From NCBI GenBank assembly GCA_946531495.1, contig CAMNAQ010000001.1, positions 1-64,000 on the forward strand: a stretch of DNA of 64,000 bases, in the 5' to 3' direction. This DNA comes from an uncultured Lachnospiraceae bacterium (GTDB lineage: Bacteria; Bacillota; Clostridia; Lachnospirales; Lachnospiraceae). The number at the start of each line of letters is the position of its first letter. Positions within the stretch are counted from its first letter, which is position 1. A program made the position numbers and the translations under genes. Shown one piece after another: positions 18,753 to 29,693 of this stretch. Below the pieces are notes generated by a model. That model did no database searches. It was not told the origin of the DNA and was given only the letters and a program-made list of their open reading frames with translations.

Positions 18753-20219
18753 ATGGAAAGGATCAAGAAGGAAAAGAGTATTCTCGGCCGGATCAGCGAC
18801 CTGAGTCATAAGCTTGTTTTAATGCTCGTGATACCTATAATCATGAGCCTTGTTTTCATGCTCGTCTATGCATCCAAATATCATAATGCCATCGTAAGAA
18901 TGGAAACCATTACGAGCTTAAAGACGGTCGTAACGGAGGACATACCCGGGAGCGCATGGAATATAGTAAGCGGACGCGAGACTTTTCCGGAAAGCCATAT
19001 TTATGAAAAGATAAACAGTGTGGACGATACTATAGAGAGAATAACCGCAAGCACCGGTGCGGAAAATCGTCTTTCACTCATAGTCGCGGGCAGGACCATG
19101 CAGACACTGCGAAATTATGTGGACCGGATCCGTGATAATATAGGCAATGATGTTCCGGTTGTGGAAAACGAAGCTGTCCTTACCGAGGTAAGAGATGTTG
19201 CGGCACTTGTTGACAGCATGCTTAACGAATACATAGAGCAGGAGATAAAATCAGCCGCAAGCATGAGCATCAGCTTAAGGATCGGTATCATAATAACCGC
19301 CGTATTTGAAGTGCTGACAGTCATACTCGCGATGCTGATCAGAAACAGATCGGTCATTGCAACCGAAAATTCAATAAGACAGCCGATCGAAAGACTTGAG
19401 GAGGTTGCAGCCAAGATCGCGGAGGGTTCTCTTGATGCCAGGATAGCAGACACAGAGGTTACCGAGCTGAGAAACCTTACAAGCCAGGTCAACACGATGG
19501 CGGACAGACTTAAATCCATGATGGAAAAGAGCAATCAGGATGCCAAGAAGTTGCGAAAGGCGGAGCTTAGAACACTTCAGGCACAGATCAACCCGCATTT
19601 TTTGTATAATACTCTGGATGCTATCGTCTGGAAGGCTGAAGCCGGAGAAAAGGATGAGGTCATTCAGCTTACGAGTGCACTCAGCGATTTCTTCAGGATC
19701 AGCTTATCATCAGGTGCGGACTGGATCCCTATCAGCCAGGAAAAAAAGCACATAGAAGGTTATCTGAAGATCCAGCAGACAAGGTACCGCGATATTTTGC
19801 GGTATGAGATCGATATTCCGGACGAAATAGGAAAATATTATATACTTAAGCTTTTGCTGCAGCCTCTGGTTGAAAATGCCATTTATCACGGGATCAAGAT
19901 AAAAAGAGGCGGTGGTATCATAAAAGTCTCCGGAAGACTGGAAGACGGATTTTTGACTTTCAGCGTAAGGGATACGGGACTTGGAATGACTCCCACGCAG
20001 CTGGAGGAGCTGAGCGACAGAATGAAAAAAGGACAGCCTACTGTCAGCGAAGGCGGAGGCGGTTTCGGACTTGTGAATGTAAATATGAGGATACGCCTGT
20101 ATTATAACCAGGAAAACGGGCTTATCATCGAAAGTAATTCCGAGGGAACAGAGGTAAGGTTCAGTGTTCCCTGCAGGATCCGAGAGGAGATATTTGAAGA
20201 TGAAAGTATTTCTGGCTGA
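18753..20219 (+). CDS. YesM-type sensor histidine kinase
   Basis: HAMP, His_kinase LQAQINPHFLYNTLDAI, HATPase DTGLGM. Confidence 0.92.
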   Translation: MERIKKEKSILGRISDLSHKLVLMLVIPIIMSLVFMLVYASKYHNAIVRMETITSLKTVVTEDIPGSAWNIVSGRETFPESHIYEKINSVDDTIERITASTGAENRLSLIVAGRTMQTLRNYVDRIRDNIGNDVPVVENEAVLTEVRDVAALVDSMLNEYIEQEIKSAASMSISLRIGIIITAVFEVLTVILAMLIRNRSVIATENSIRQPIERLEEVAAKIAEGSLDARIADTEVTELRNLTSQVNTMADRLKSMMEKSNQDAKKLRKAELRTLQAQINPHFLYNTLDAIVWKAEAGEKDEVIQLTSALSDFFRISLSSGADWIPISQEKKHIEGYLKIQQTRYRDILRYEIDIPDEIGKYYILKLLLQPLVENAIYHGIKIKRGGGIIKVSGRLEDGFLTFSVRDTGLGMTPTQLEELSDRMKKGQPTVSEGGGGFGLVNVNMRIRLYYNQENGLIIESNSEGTEVRFSVPCRIREEIFEDESISG

Positions 20220-21456
20220 TGATGAGATTGTTGTCAGAGAGGGAATAAGAGAATCGTTTCCGTGGGATGAAACTCCCTATACTCTTGTGGGAGAAGCGCC
20301 CGACGGAGAAATGGCACTTCCCATCATCCGCGATACTAATCCCGATATAGTGATCACCGATATAAAAATGCCTTTCATGGACGGCATAGAGCTTTGCCGT
20401 ATACTTCGTGCGCAGATGCCATGGATAGGAATAATCGTGCTCAGCGGATATGATGAATTTGAGTATGCCCGCCAGTGCATAAGACTGGGAGTCAGGGAGT
20501 ATCTTGTTAAACCCATCAATTCGGAAAACCTTCGTGAAGCACTGGATAAAGTCAGCGAGCAGCTGAAAGAAGAACGGAAGACTATTGAACATGCCGCAAG
20601 CCTCAGGGCAAGGCTTGGCAGTGATGAACAGCTTGTCAAGGAAAAACTGATCGCCTCTCTTTACTCGGAGGAGGCTGCTGCTGAGGACTCACACAGCGTT
20701 TTGAAGCATCTTCATTCAATGGGATGCAATGTTATCGCACCGTTTTATGCGGTGGTCGATGCTGCCTTCGAGCCAGTCGGAAAGGGGCAGGAGGCTGCAT
20801 ATAATCTGTCGGAGGGAAGCGGCGGGATAATTCATGCTTCATCGAGCAGGACGGGTTCGGCACTTCTTGTGCTCGGAGATACGGCGGATGATGCCGAGGA
20901 AAGAGCATATGCATTTGCCACATCCCTTGTGCGTGAGCTGGAGCGTATCGGATGTGAAAAGATCCGTATAGGTGTCGGAGATATCGTCGGTACTCCCGAA
21001 GAGATACTGAAGAGCTTTAAGACTGCAAGGCATATAAGACATATTCTTGTGGAGCGCTCTGATGAAAAGCCTGTGATACTCGGAACAAGAGAAATGGGTG
21101 AAGTACCTGATGATACCAATTCATCAAAGGTCATCAGCGAGGCAAAGCTTTATATGTCCTCACATTTTACCGATCCAAATCTGATGCTTCAGGATGTCGC
21201 CAAAGCGGTTAATATGAGCAACAGCAGATTTTCTACGGTTTTTTCCCAGCAAAACGGACAGACCTTTACCGAATATCTCATATCGCTCAGGCTTGGCAAG
21301 GCTAAGGATATGCTCCGCACCACAGGCGTCAAGAGTACCCAGATAGCCAGGGAATGCGGATACAACGACTCTCATTATTTCAGCTACATCTTCAAAAAGA
21401 ACGTGGGCATCACTCCGTCGGAGTACCGCTCACAGTATCAAAATATTCAGGAGTAA
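20200..21456 (+). CDS. YesN-type AraC-family response regulator
   Basis: REC (DIVITDIKMPFMDG) plus AraC HTH (YNDSHYFSYIFKKNVGITPSEYRSQ). Confidence 0.93.
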   Translation: MKVFLADDEIVVREGIRESFPWDETPYTLVGEAPDGEMALPIIRDTNPDIVITDIKMPFMDGIELCRILRAQMPWIGIIVLSGYDEFEYARQCIRLGVREYLVKPINSENLREALDKVSEQLKEERKTIEHAASLRARLGSDEQLVKEKLIASLYSEEAAAEDSHSVLKHLHSMGCNVIAPFYAVVDAAFEPVGKGQEAAYNLSEGSGGIIHASSSRTGSALLVLGDTADDAEERAYAFATSLVRELERIGCEKIRIGVGDIVGTPEEILKSFKTARHIRHILVERSDEKPVILGTREMGEVPDDTNSSKVISEAKLYMSSHFTDPNLMLQDVAKAVNMSNSRFSTVFSQQNGQTFTEYLISLRLGKAKDMLRTTGVKSTQIARECGYNDSHYFSYIFKKNVGITPSEYRSQYQNIQE

Positions 21457-21619
21457 AAAAATATTTAACCTGAATAAAATAATTTTCAACCTTTTTTTCC
21501 AAACCTCAAAAATTTCAAAACAAATTTGAACCAAGTCAGAATAAACCTCAATTTACTCCGCTCCGTATGTGGTCTAACCTTAAGACATACCGCATAAGGC
21601 GGAGAAATGGAGGAATTTT

Positions 21620-22597
21620 ATGAAAAGGTTTAAGGCAATGGTAATGGCAGGAGTACTTGCATTATCGCTTGTACTTACTGCGTGCGGCGCAGGCGGAAGC
21701 GGCAGCTCAGGCGGATCTGGCGGACTTATTAAAGTCGGCGTTATCAATAACCCCCCTTCAGAGTCCGGCTACCGTGAAGCAAATGTTAAGGATATGGAAG
21801 CAGTCTTCTCAGAGGCTAACGGCTATGAGCTTAAGACATTCTACAGCCTTAAGAACGATGAGCAGCTTCAGGCAGCTCAGGGCTTCATTACCGAAGGTGT
21901 TGATTATCTTCTTATTTCCGCAGCCGAGACCACAGGTTGGGACGAAGTCCTTACCAAGGCTAAGGAAGCCGGAATCAAGGTTTTCCTTTTCGACCGTATG
22001 ATCGATGTTGACGAAAGCCTCTATGAAGCAGCAGTTGTTTCCGACATGGCAAAAGAAGGCGAGACCGCAGTTCAGTGGCTTCTTGACCAGAAACTGGATG
22101 TTTACAATGTAATCCACATCCAGGGTGCTATGGGTTCTGACGCTCAGATCGGACGTACCGGTGCTCTTGATGCTCAGTTTGCAAACGGAACAATGAACCT
22201 TGTTGTTCAGCAGACCGCAACATGGGATGAAGCAGAAGCTAAGAAGATCGTTGAATCCGTTATCAACAGCGGAGCAGATTTCAACGTAATCTATGCAGAG
22301 AACGACGGTATGGCAAAGGGTGCTGTAGCAGCTCTTGACGAAGCAGGAATTACTCACGGCGTAAACGGAAAAGTTATCGTTATGGGCTTTGACTGCAACA
22401 GATGGGCTCTCAGAGAACTCCTTGCAGGAAACTGGAACTATGATGGACAGTGCTCACCTTTCCAGGCACAGATCATCAGCGACATCATTCAGGGAAAGAC
22501 CACTATATCCTCTAAGATCATCATCAACGAAGAAAAGGGATTTGACGCTACAACCCTTACTCAGAATGATATTGATACTTACGGATTAGGCGAATGA
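21620..22597 (+). CDS. sugar ABC transporter substrate-binding lipoprotein
   Basis: lipobox LVLTAC; PBP1 fold; followed by ATPase and two permeases. Confidence 0.92.
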   Translation: MKRFKAMVMAGVLALSLVLTACGAGGSGSSGGSGGLIKVGVINNPPSESGYREANVKDMEAVFSEANGYELKTFYSLKNDEQLQAAQGFITEGVDYLLISAAETTGWDEVLTKAKEAGIKVFLFDRMIDVDESLYEAAVVSDMAKEGETAVQWLLDQKLDVYNVIHIQGAMGSDAQIGRTGALDAQFANGTMNLVVQQTATWDEAEAKKIVESVINSGADFNVIYAENDGMAKGAVAALDEAGITHGVNGKVIVMGFDCNRWALRELLAGNWNYDGQCSPFQAQIISDIIQGKTTISSKIIINEEKGFDATTLTQNDIDTYGLGE

Positions 22598-22672
22598 TCA
22601 ATTGATCTGACCAAATGGCGCAGCTGTGCTGTAAATACAGTTACGGCTGCGCTATTTTTAGGAGGTAATTAT

Positions 22673-24187
22673 ATGCAGGATGAAGTACTGCTGCAGATGC
22701 GTCATATTGATAAGAAATTCCCCGGAGTACTGGCACTTAACGGGGTTGATTTCACCCTGAGAAAGGGTGAGATTCACGCGCTCATGGGAGAAAACGGAGC
22801 CGGAAAATCCACTCTCATAAAGGTTCTTACCGGTGTGTACCGGATGGATGGCGGAGAGATAACGGTGGAGGGAGAAAAGATCTCGATCCATTCTCCGCAG
22901 GATGCACAAAACAACGGAATCAGTACAGTTTATCAGGAAATAACCCTGTGTCCCAATCTGACCGTTGCCGAGAATATGTTCATCGGCAGAGAAGACGGGG
23001 CATGGATCAAACATAAAGACTATGAAAAAAGAGCGGATGAGATCCTTACAAGGCTGAACATTCCCGCAAGGAGCACACAGCAGCTTGAAAACTGCTCACT
23101 GGCAGTTCAGCAGATGGTTGCCATCGCACGTGCCGTTGATATGAAGTGTAAGGTGCTTATTCTTGACGAGCCCACCTCATCTCTTGACGATAAAGAAGTA
23201 AATATGCTGTTTACCCTTATGAAGGACCTGAAGTCCCAGGGGGTAGGAATCATCTTTGTTACACATTTCCTCGAGCAGGTTTATGAAGTAAGTGACAGGA
23301 TCACCGTTTTAAGAAACGGAGAGCTTGTGGGTGAATACTTGACAGAAGAGCTTCCACAGGTTGAACTTGTAGCCAAGATGATCGGAAAAGAGCTTGATGA
23401 GCTCATGGATCTTGGTGAAACAGAGGAAAAGGAAAAGAAGGAAGCTGAAGTCTTCTACGAGGCAAAGGCTCTTTCCAGCAGCGATGCGCTTCCTTTTGAT
23501 TTTTCCATCAGGAAGGGAGAAGTCAACGGATTTACCGGCCTTCTCGGATCGGGCCGAAGCGAAAGTGTCAGAGCGATCTTTGGCGCTGATAAGGTTACCG
23601 GCGGTGATGTAAAGATAAAAGGAAAGCCTGTAAAGATAACAAGCCCTATAGATGCAATGAAGAATGGTATCGGTTATCTTGCAGAGGACAGAAAGCGTGA
23701 CGGCATCATAGCGGAATTGAGCGTCAGGGAAAACATCATTCTTGCACTTCAGGTTCTTAACGGAATGTTCAAGCCCATCAGCAGAAGTGAGGCAGAAGCA
23801 TTTGCGGACGAATATATCAAGGTTCTGAATATCAAGACCGCAAGCCGTGAAACCCCTGTCGGATCCCTTAGCGGAGGTAACCAGCAGAAGGTTATCCTTG
23901 CAAGATGGCTGCTTACACATCCCGACTATCTGATACTTGATGAGCCTACAAGAGGTATCGATGTAGGAACCAAGCTGGAGATACAGAAGCTGGTCTTAAA
24001 GCTTGCGGAAGACGGAGTGAGCGTGACATTCATTTCATCAGAGGTTGAGGAGATGCTCCGAACCTGTAGCAGACTGATAGTAATGAGGGACAGACATATA
24101 GTAGGTGAGCTGAAAGGAGCGGATCTTAACCAGACTAAGGTTATGAAGACCATTGCAGGAGGTGAGACAGAAAATGTCGAAAAATAA
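22673..24187 (+). CDS. sugar ABC transporter ATP-binding protein (RbsA/MglA family)
   Basis: two ABC domains, Walker A GENGAGKST, second signature LSGGNQQK. Confidence 0.95.
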   Translation: MQDEVLLQMRHIDKKFPGVLALNGVDFTLRKGEIHALMGENGAGKSTLIKVLTGVYRMDGGEITVEGEKISIHSPQDAQNNGISTVYQEITLCPNLTVAENMFIGREDGAWIKHKDYEKRADEILTRLNIPARSTQQLENCSLAVQQMVAIARAVDMKCKVLILDEPTSSLDDKEVNMLFTLMKDLKSQGVGIIFVTHFLEQVYEVSDRITVLRNGELVGEYLTEELPQVELVAKMIGKELDELMDLGETEEKEKKEAEVFYEAKALSSSDALPFDFSIRKGEVNGFTGLLGSGRSESVRAIFGADKVTGGDVKIKGKPVKITSPIDAMKNGIGYLAEDRKRDGIIAELSVRENIILALQVLNGMFKPISRSEAEAFADEYIKVLNIKTASRETPVGSLSGGNQQKVILARWLLTHPDYLILDEPTRGIDVGTKLEIQKLVLKLAEDGVSVTFISSEVEEMLRTCSRLIVMRDRHIVGELKGADLNQTKVMKTIAGGETENVEK

Positions 24188-25250
24188 AAAGAAAATCTTC
24201 AGCGGTGGTCTCGGACAGCTTACGATACCTGTTGTTGCCATTGCACTTCTTGTTATTTTCAATCTGATAAGAGATCCGTCGTTCTTCGGCGTTGATCTGG
24301 CGCATAATAACGACGGAAACATAGTTCTTTCCGGAAACCTGATCAGTATAATAAACGGTGCAAGTGAACTTGCCATACTTGCAATGGGTATGACGCTTGT
24401 GACTGCAGCCTGCGGAGGACAGGATATCAGCGTCGGCGCAGCAGCCGCAATTGCTGGAAGCGTATTCGTAAAGGTCCTTAAAACATCACCGGAGATAAGC
24501 GGAGGAAAGGTTCTTCTTGCATTCATATGCGCGTGCATAGTTGCAATGATCTTTGGTTCGTTCAACGGCACGCTGGTTGCAATATTTAAGATACAACCGA
24601 TGATAGCGACGCTTATCTTATATACATGCGGAAGATCGATCGCATACTGGATAAACGGCGGTGCGACTCCTACCCTGAGCAGTCCGATAATCACAGCCAT
24701 CGGAAGCTTTATTCCGGGAATCCCCATTCCCACACCGGTGCTGATAGTTATTGCGATGGCAATAGTTTTCAAGCTTTTGTTTAAATTCACCGCACTTGAG
24801 CTTTTTACCCAGTCGGTAGGAATCAATCAGAGTGCGGCCAGACTCAACGGTATAAACTCAACCTTTATAAAGCTCTTGTCATTCATCATACTCGGTGTGT
24901 GTGTGGCTGTTTCCGGAAGCATCGGTGTGAGCAGGCTCGGACTTATCAATCATGAAACTCTGCTTCTTGATGTGGAAATGGATACCATTCTTGCGGTTGC
25001 CATCGGAGGCAACAACCTCGGAGGCGGAAAGTTCAAGATAGGCGGAAGTATCATAGGTGCTTATGTTATTCAGATGCTTACGATAACACTTTATGCCATG
25101 AAGGTTTCATCCACGGATGTTAAGGCATATAAGGCCATAGTCATCATACTTCTGGTTGTTATCGGATCGCCTGTTGTAAAGGAAAAATTCGGAAAGTTTA
25201 TGTCAAAGCTCCTTGAAAACAGATCTAAAGAGACAGTGAAAGGAGCGTAA
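24174..25250 (+). CDS. sugar ABC transporter permease (RbsC/YtfT-like)
   Basis: multi-TM, GMTLVTAACGGQDISVGA motif. Confidence 0.92.
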   Translation: MSKNKKKIFSGGLGQLTIPVVAIALLVIFNLIRDPSFFGVDLAHNNDGNIVLSGNLISIINGASELAILAMGMTLVTAACGGQDISVGAAAAIAGSVFVKVLKTSPEISGGKVLLAFICACIVAMIFGSFNGTLVAIFKIQPMIATLILYTCGRSIAYWINGGATPTLSSPIITAIGSFIPGIPIPTPVLIVIAMAIVFKLLFKFTALELFTQSVGINQSAARLNGINSTFIKLLSFIILGVCVAVSGSIGVSRLGLINHETLLLDVEMDTILAVAIGGNNLGGGKFKIGGSIIGAYVIQMLTITLYAMKVSSTDVKAYKAIVIILLVVIGSPVVKEKFGKFMSKLLENRSKETVKGA

Positions 25251-25253
25251 GTG

Positions 25254-26285
25254 ATGATGAAGAATAATAACGGATTTAAACGTGAGCCGCTTACAGACAC
25301 TCAGCTTTTGATGAGTATCACCATCGCGATATTCTTCGGAATGTATATTCTTGCGATGATCATACTTCAGGGCGGATTCCTTCATGCGCAGCAGGTCTTC
25401 GATATGCTGAACGATAACGCGAGCCTTATCATCGTATCCTGCGGACTTACTGTCGTAATGATCGGTGCAGGTATCGACATCAGCGTCGGTGCGGTCACAT
25501 CACTTGTTGTAATGAGCTGCGTTCTTTATCTTAACGGCGGGGGCAACATAGTCGGCTCCATCCTGCTGGCACTTGGTATCGGACTGGCATTCGGACTTGT
25601 ACAGGGATTTCTGATAAGTTATCTGGATATCCAGCCCTTCATAGTTACCCTTGCGGGAATGTTCTTTGCCCGCGGTATGACCACGATCCTTTCCGTCAAT
25701 CCTCAGAAGGTAGAACATGACGGATTCGCTGCACTTCGTAGTGTGAAGATAGAGATAAATGCTCTCGGCTATACGGCACCTAACGGAAATTTTATTCCGG
25801 CACGTATGGAACTCGGCGTTGTTGTTGCTCTGCTTTGCGTAGTTTTCATTTTTATCCTGCTCAAATATGTACGCCTGGGACGCGGATTTTATGCCATAGG
25901 CGGAAACCAGCAGAGTGCTTTGATGCTTGGCATTAACGTTAAGAGGACACGTTTCCTCAGTTACATAATCAGCGGTATTTTGAGCGGAATATCGGGTTAT
26001 GTCTTCATGATGCATACCGGAGCCGGAAACGCAACAAACGCAGCCGGAATGGAAATGAATGCGATAGCATCCTCGATCATCGGAGGAACTCTTCTTACCG
26101 GAGGTGTAGGAAATGTGATCGGTACCTTCTTCGGAACTCTTACCCTTACAACCATCAAGAAGATCGTTGTATCCAGCGGATTAAACCAGCCCTGGTGGCA
26201 GAGCATTACAACCGGCGGAATGCTGTGTTTCTTCATTCTTCTTCAGAGCGTGGTTCTGAACAAGAGAAATGCAAAGAAAAAATAA
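25254..26285 (+). CDS. sugar ABC transporter permease (YjfF-like)
   Basis: multi-TM, GLTVVMIGAGIDISVGAV motif. Confidence 0.92.
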   Translation: MMKNNNGFKREPLTDTQLLMSITIAIFFGMYILAMIILQGGFLHAQQVFDMLNDNASLIIVSCGLTVVMIGAGIDISVGAVTSLVVMSCVLYLNGGGNIVGSILLALGIGLAFGLVQGFLISYLDIQPFIVTLAGMFFARGMTTILSVNPQKVEHDGFAALRSVKIEINALGYTAPNGNFIPARMELGVVVALLCVVFIFILLKYVRLGRGFYAIGGNQQSALMLGINVKRTRFLSYIISGILSGISGYVFMMHTGAGNATNAAGMEMNAIASSIIGGTLLTGGVGNVIGTFFGTLTLTTIKKIVVSSGLNQPWWQSITTGGMLCFFILLQSVVLNKRNAKKK

Positions 26286-26302
26286 TAAATAGCAGTCGAA
26301 AA

Positions 26303-26338
26303 GGACCGTGGCGCAGATCGCCATGGTCCTTTTTTTTT
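26303..26338 (+). terminator. intrinsic terminator of the sugar ABC operon
   Basis: GGACCGTGGCG-cagat-CGCCATGGTCC followed by T9. Confidence 0.9.
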
Positions 26339-26516
26339 AGGCCGCTCCTTTTGGGGATAATAACGGAATTCATTTGGGATGACCTCCGGGATCAAATATG
26401 AAAAAATGAGAAGCTCTTTACGGGGACAAAAGAAAATATTAAGTGTAAAATATGATTGTACAGGACTTGAAATTTCCTTTGAAAGGATTTTGCGTAACAG
26501 AGAGGATGGTAATGGT

Positions 26517-27734
26517 ATGAGAGCATACGAGAGGCTTTTGAATTATGTTGTTATTCATACAACAAGTGATGAATCGTCAGAAACGGTTCCGTCGACTGAA
26601 AGACAGTTTGACCTGGCCCATAAGCTTAGGGATGAAATGGCAGGACTGGGAATAGAGGATGCAAACGTTGATGCCAATTGCTATGTTATGGGACATATTC
26701 CTGCAACACCCGGTTGCGAAGACAGGCCGGCAATCGGCTTTATCGCACATCTTGATACAGCCCCTGACAGTTCCGGAGAAAATGTTCACCCAATCGTTCA
26801 TAAAGATTATAGCGGCGAAGATGTTGAGCTTGGAAACGGACGCATGCTTACCAAAGCGCTGTTTCCGCACCTTTCGGGCCTTAAGGGAAGAACACTGATC
26901 ACAACGGATGGAAGTACGCTTCTTGGAGCCGATGACAAGGCAGGGATCGCAGAGATAATAACCATGGCAGAGGAGATCATCCGGAGCGATGTTCCCCATG
27001 GCAGGATATGCATAGCCTTTACTCCTGACGAGGAGATCGGACATGGCGCAGAGCTTTTAGATCTTGAAAAGTTCGGTGCGGATTTTGCGTATACCGTGGA
27101 CGGAGGACCTGAAAACGAGATCGAATATGAAAACTTTAATGCGGCGAAGGCGGTATTTGATATCAGGGGTGTAAGCGTTCATCCGGGTGATGCCAAGAAC
27201 CGCATGGTAAATGCTGCGCTTGTTGCATGCGAGATCTCGGGAATGCTTCCAAGTGCCGAAACACCGGCTCATACCGAAGGCAGAGAGGGATTCTATCATC
27301 TTACCGATATAAACGGAAATGTTGAAAATGCTGTGATATCCTATATTATCCGCGACCATGATGCCGGACTTTTTGATGCAAAGATCGGGACTCTTCGCAA
27401 GATAGAGAAAACGATAAACGAAAAATACGGAGACGGTACGGTAGTTCTTACCGTGACAGACCAGTATCGCAATATGATCGAAAAGATCAGACCACATATG
27501 CATATCGTGGATACCGCAAAAAAATGCATATCCATGCAGAGACTTGAGGTTTTGGACGTACCTGTCAGAGGCGGAACGGACGGAGCACAGCTTTCATACA
27601 GGGGACTTCCATGCCCCAATCTCGGAACCGGAGGTTATGCTTTCCACGGACCGCTCGAGCATATCACGGCGGAGGGAATGGATACGGTTGTCAATATCCT
27701 GTGCCAGATAGTAAAAGAATATGCAAAGCAGTGA
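26517..27734 (+). CDS. pepT: peptidase T (tripeptide aminopeptidase)
   Basis: M20B features: FIAHLDTAPD, GADDKAGIAEI, FTPDEEIGHGA, GGTDGAQLSYRGLPCPNLGTGG. Confidence 0.92.
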   Translation: MRAYERLLNYVVIHTTSDESSETVPSTERQFDLAHKLRDEMAGLGIEDANVDANCYVMGHIPATPGCEDRPAIGFIAHLDTAPDSSGENVHPIVHKDYSGEDVELGNGRMLTKALFPHLSGLKGRTLITTDGSTLLGADDKAGIAEIITMAEEIIRSDVPHGRICIAFTPDEEIGHGAELLDLEKFGADFAYTVDGGPENEIEYENFNAAKAVFDIRGVSVHPGDAKNRMVNAALVACEISGMLPSAETPAHTEGREGFYHLTDINGNVENAVISYIIRDHDAGLFDAKIGTLRKIEKTINEKYGDGTVVLTVTDQYRNMIEKIRPHMHIVDTAKKCISMQRLEVLDVPVRGGTDGAQLSYRGLPCPNLGTGGYAFHGPLEHITAEGMDTVVNILCQIVKEYAKQ

Positions 27735-27788
27735 TCATTATGATGCATGCTGTTTATGATTTCCTGTTTTTAGGCCGGAGTAACTGAC

Positions 27789-28226
27789 TTGAAGATAGAT
27801 ATACAGAAAATTGAATCAGGGGAAGAAGAGATCATCATAAGATACCTGGAAGAAACGGACAGGATCAGAGCGGTGCTAGATGTGCTCCGAAGCGAAGGGG
27901 AAAAGCTTTACGGAAGAAAAGACGGTGAGACTGTGTCTGTGATCCCGGGAGATATCCTGTATATTGAGTCTGTTGATGATAAGCTCTTTGCATATACCGC
28001 AAAGGATGTGGTAAGGCTTGACGGCACACTTGCCGGAATCATACAGAAGCTGAATGATGACAGATTTTTCAGATGCAGCAAGTCAATGATCATAAATATC
28101 GATAAGGTTGACAGTCTGAGAAGCCTTTCTTCAAACCGGATCGATGCCACAATGGAAGGCGGGGAACACATTCTGATATCAAGGACATATGCTTCGGAAT
28201 TCCGAAGGATCCTCAGGGGAGTATGA
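27789..28226 (+). CDS. LytTR-family DNA-binding protein
   Basis: LytTR domain (GDILYIESVDDKLFAYT...FFRCSKSMIINIDKV); TTG start. Confidence 0.88.
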   Translation: MKIDIQKIESGEEEIIIRYLEETDRIRAVLDVLRSEGEKLYGRKDGETVSVIPGDILYIESVDDKLFAYTAKDVVRLDGTLAGIIQKLNDDRFFRCSKSMIINIDKVDSLRSLSSNRIDATMEGGEHILISRTYASEFRRILRGV

Positions 28227-28705
28227 GACAGATGGACAAGAAGAAAACATCACTTTGGGAAAGATATCTTACAAAAGAGATAGGGATAGAATTCAAGGCG
28301 TGCCTGTACTTTTTCGCGATCCTGTTTTTCTATTGCATGTACAGACTTTTCACCGGACGCACGGAAGCCGGGATACTGCATATGGGAGAGATGATACTTT
28401 CCTGTTATCTTATTGGGTATCTGCAGGTATATGTTCTGTGGAACTTTGATGAGGCGGACAGGATAGGAGCAAAGGAAGTGACGGGTGTGTCGGTATGTAC
28501 ACTCATTTATTCGGGGCTTTCTTATTTTCTGAACTGGTTCGACAGGAATATCTTCGTAACTCTGGGGCTTGCAGCATACCTTATTGTGACCTTTGTCTGC
28601 ATCATACTGATCTATATGACAAAGAGACGGATCGATGATAAAAAGCTGAATGAGGAGCTTGCCCTGTTCAAAACAGAGCACAAAAAAGTGCATGATAAGG
28701 GCTGA
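28223..28705 (+). CDS. DUF3021-type membrane protein
   Basis: four-TM small protein overlapping the LytTR gene, a typical pairing. Confidence 0.75.
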   Translation: MRQMDKKKTSLWERYLTKEIGIEFKACLYFFAILFFYCMYRLFTGRTEAGILHMGEMILSCYLIGYLQVYVLWNFDEADRIGAKEVTGVSVCTLIYSGLSYFLNWFDRNIFVTLGLAAYLIVTFVCIILIYMTKRRIDDKKLNEELALFKTEHKKVHDKG

Positions 28706-28717
28706 TAAGTGCAACTT

Positions 28718-28747
28718 GCGGGAACAGGCATTGTTCCCGCTTTTTTT
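28718..28747 (+). terminator. intrinsic terminator
   Basis: GCGGGAACA-ggcat-TGTTCCCGC TTTTTTT. Confidence 0.92.
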
Positions 28748-28853
28748 GTGCCTTATCATATCATCAGGCAATACAAAAACAGATCGGCAAGCGAAAAGCA
28801 TGATAAGCCTCTCCTTTTTCAGGTGAGAGTGTGCGGGCACAGAAAGGGAAAAT

Positions 28854-29693
28854 ATGGAAGATGTGATCAGAATACAGAATCTGACAAAGCATTACGGAAA
28901 AAAGCGCGGAGTGGAGGATGTATCCTTTGAGGTCCGTAAGGGAGAGATATTCGGATTTATAGGTCCAAACGGCGCAGGTAAGTCCACGACGATAAGATCG
29001 ATGCTCGGATTTATCCGGTATGATTCCGGATCGATCAAGATCCTTGGAATGGACGCCGTAAAGGATCACGAGAATATTCTTAGGGATGTGGGATATATGC
29101 CGTCGGAAGCGTTGTTCTATCCTGCGATGAAGGTATCTGATGTTATAAGATATGCGGCCGATGCAAGAAAAAAGGACTGCAGTAAGGAAGCCGAAAAGCT
29201 GTGTGAGAGGCTTCAGGTTGACACATCAAAAAAGATCAGGGAGCTGTCCCTTGGAAATCGCAAGAAGGTTTCGATAGTGTGCGCAATGCAGCACAGGCCG
29301 GAGATATTTATATTCGATGAACCTACCGGCGGTCTGGATCCTTTGGTGCAGAATACTTTTTTTGAACTGATAAAGGAATATGTAAATGAAGGTGCAACAT
29401 GCATTCTCTCTACCCATATCCTCCCGGAGGTCAGAAAGCATTGTGACAGGGCGGCGATAATGCGAGATGGACACCTGATCAAAACGGATACAGTCGAAAG
29501 TCTGATACATTCCACGGCAAAAAGCGTGAAGCTTACCGCAGACGGAAAGACCGAGGAATACATGTTCAGCGGAGATATCAACGATCTTATAAGGGAGCTT
29601 TCACTTAAGCATGTGGAGAATATCTGTATAGAAGATCCTTCGTTGGAAGATATGTTCATGCACTTTTACGAAGGAGGAAAGGATAACAAATGA
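28854..29693 (+). CDS. ABC transporter ATP-binding protein
   Basis: Walker [10 protein letters not shown], signature LSLGNRKK, Walker [13 protein letters not shown]. Confidence 0.93.
   Translation: MEDVIRIQNLTKHYGKKRGVEDVSFEVRKGEIFGFIGPNGAGKSTTIRSMLGFIRYDSGSIKILGMDAVKDHENILRDVGYMPSEALFYPAMKVSDVIRYAADARKKDCSKEAEKLCERLQVDTSKKIRELSLGNRKKVSIVCAMQHRPEIFIFDEPTGGLDPLVQNTFFELIKEYVNEGATCILSTHILPEVRKHCDRAAIMRDGHLIKTDTVESLIHSTAKSVKLTADGKTEEYMFSGDINDLIRELSLKHVENICIEDPSLEDMFMHFYEGGKDNK

Noticed and set aside
23309-23920. 203-aa minus-strand ORF
   Set aside because: Shadow of the RbsA-type ATPase gene.
24038-24826. 262-aa minus-strand ORF
   Set aside because: Lies antisense across the conserved sugar ABC ATPase and permease genes; hydrophobic composition mirrors the sense permease codons.
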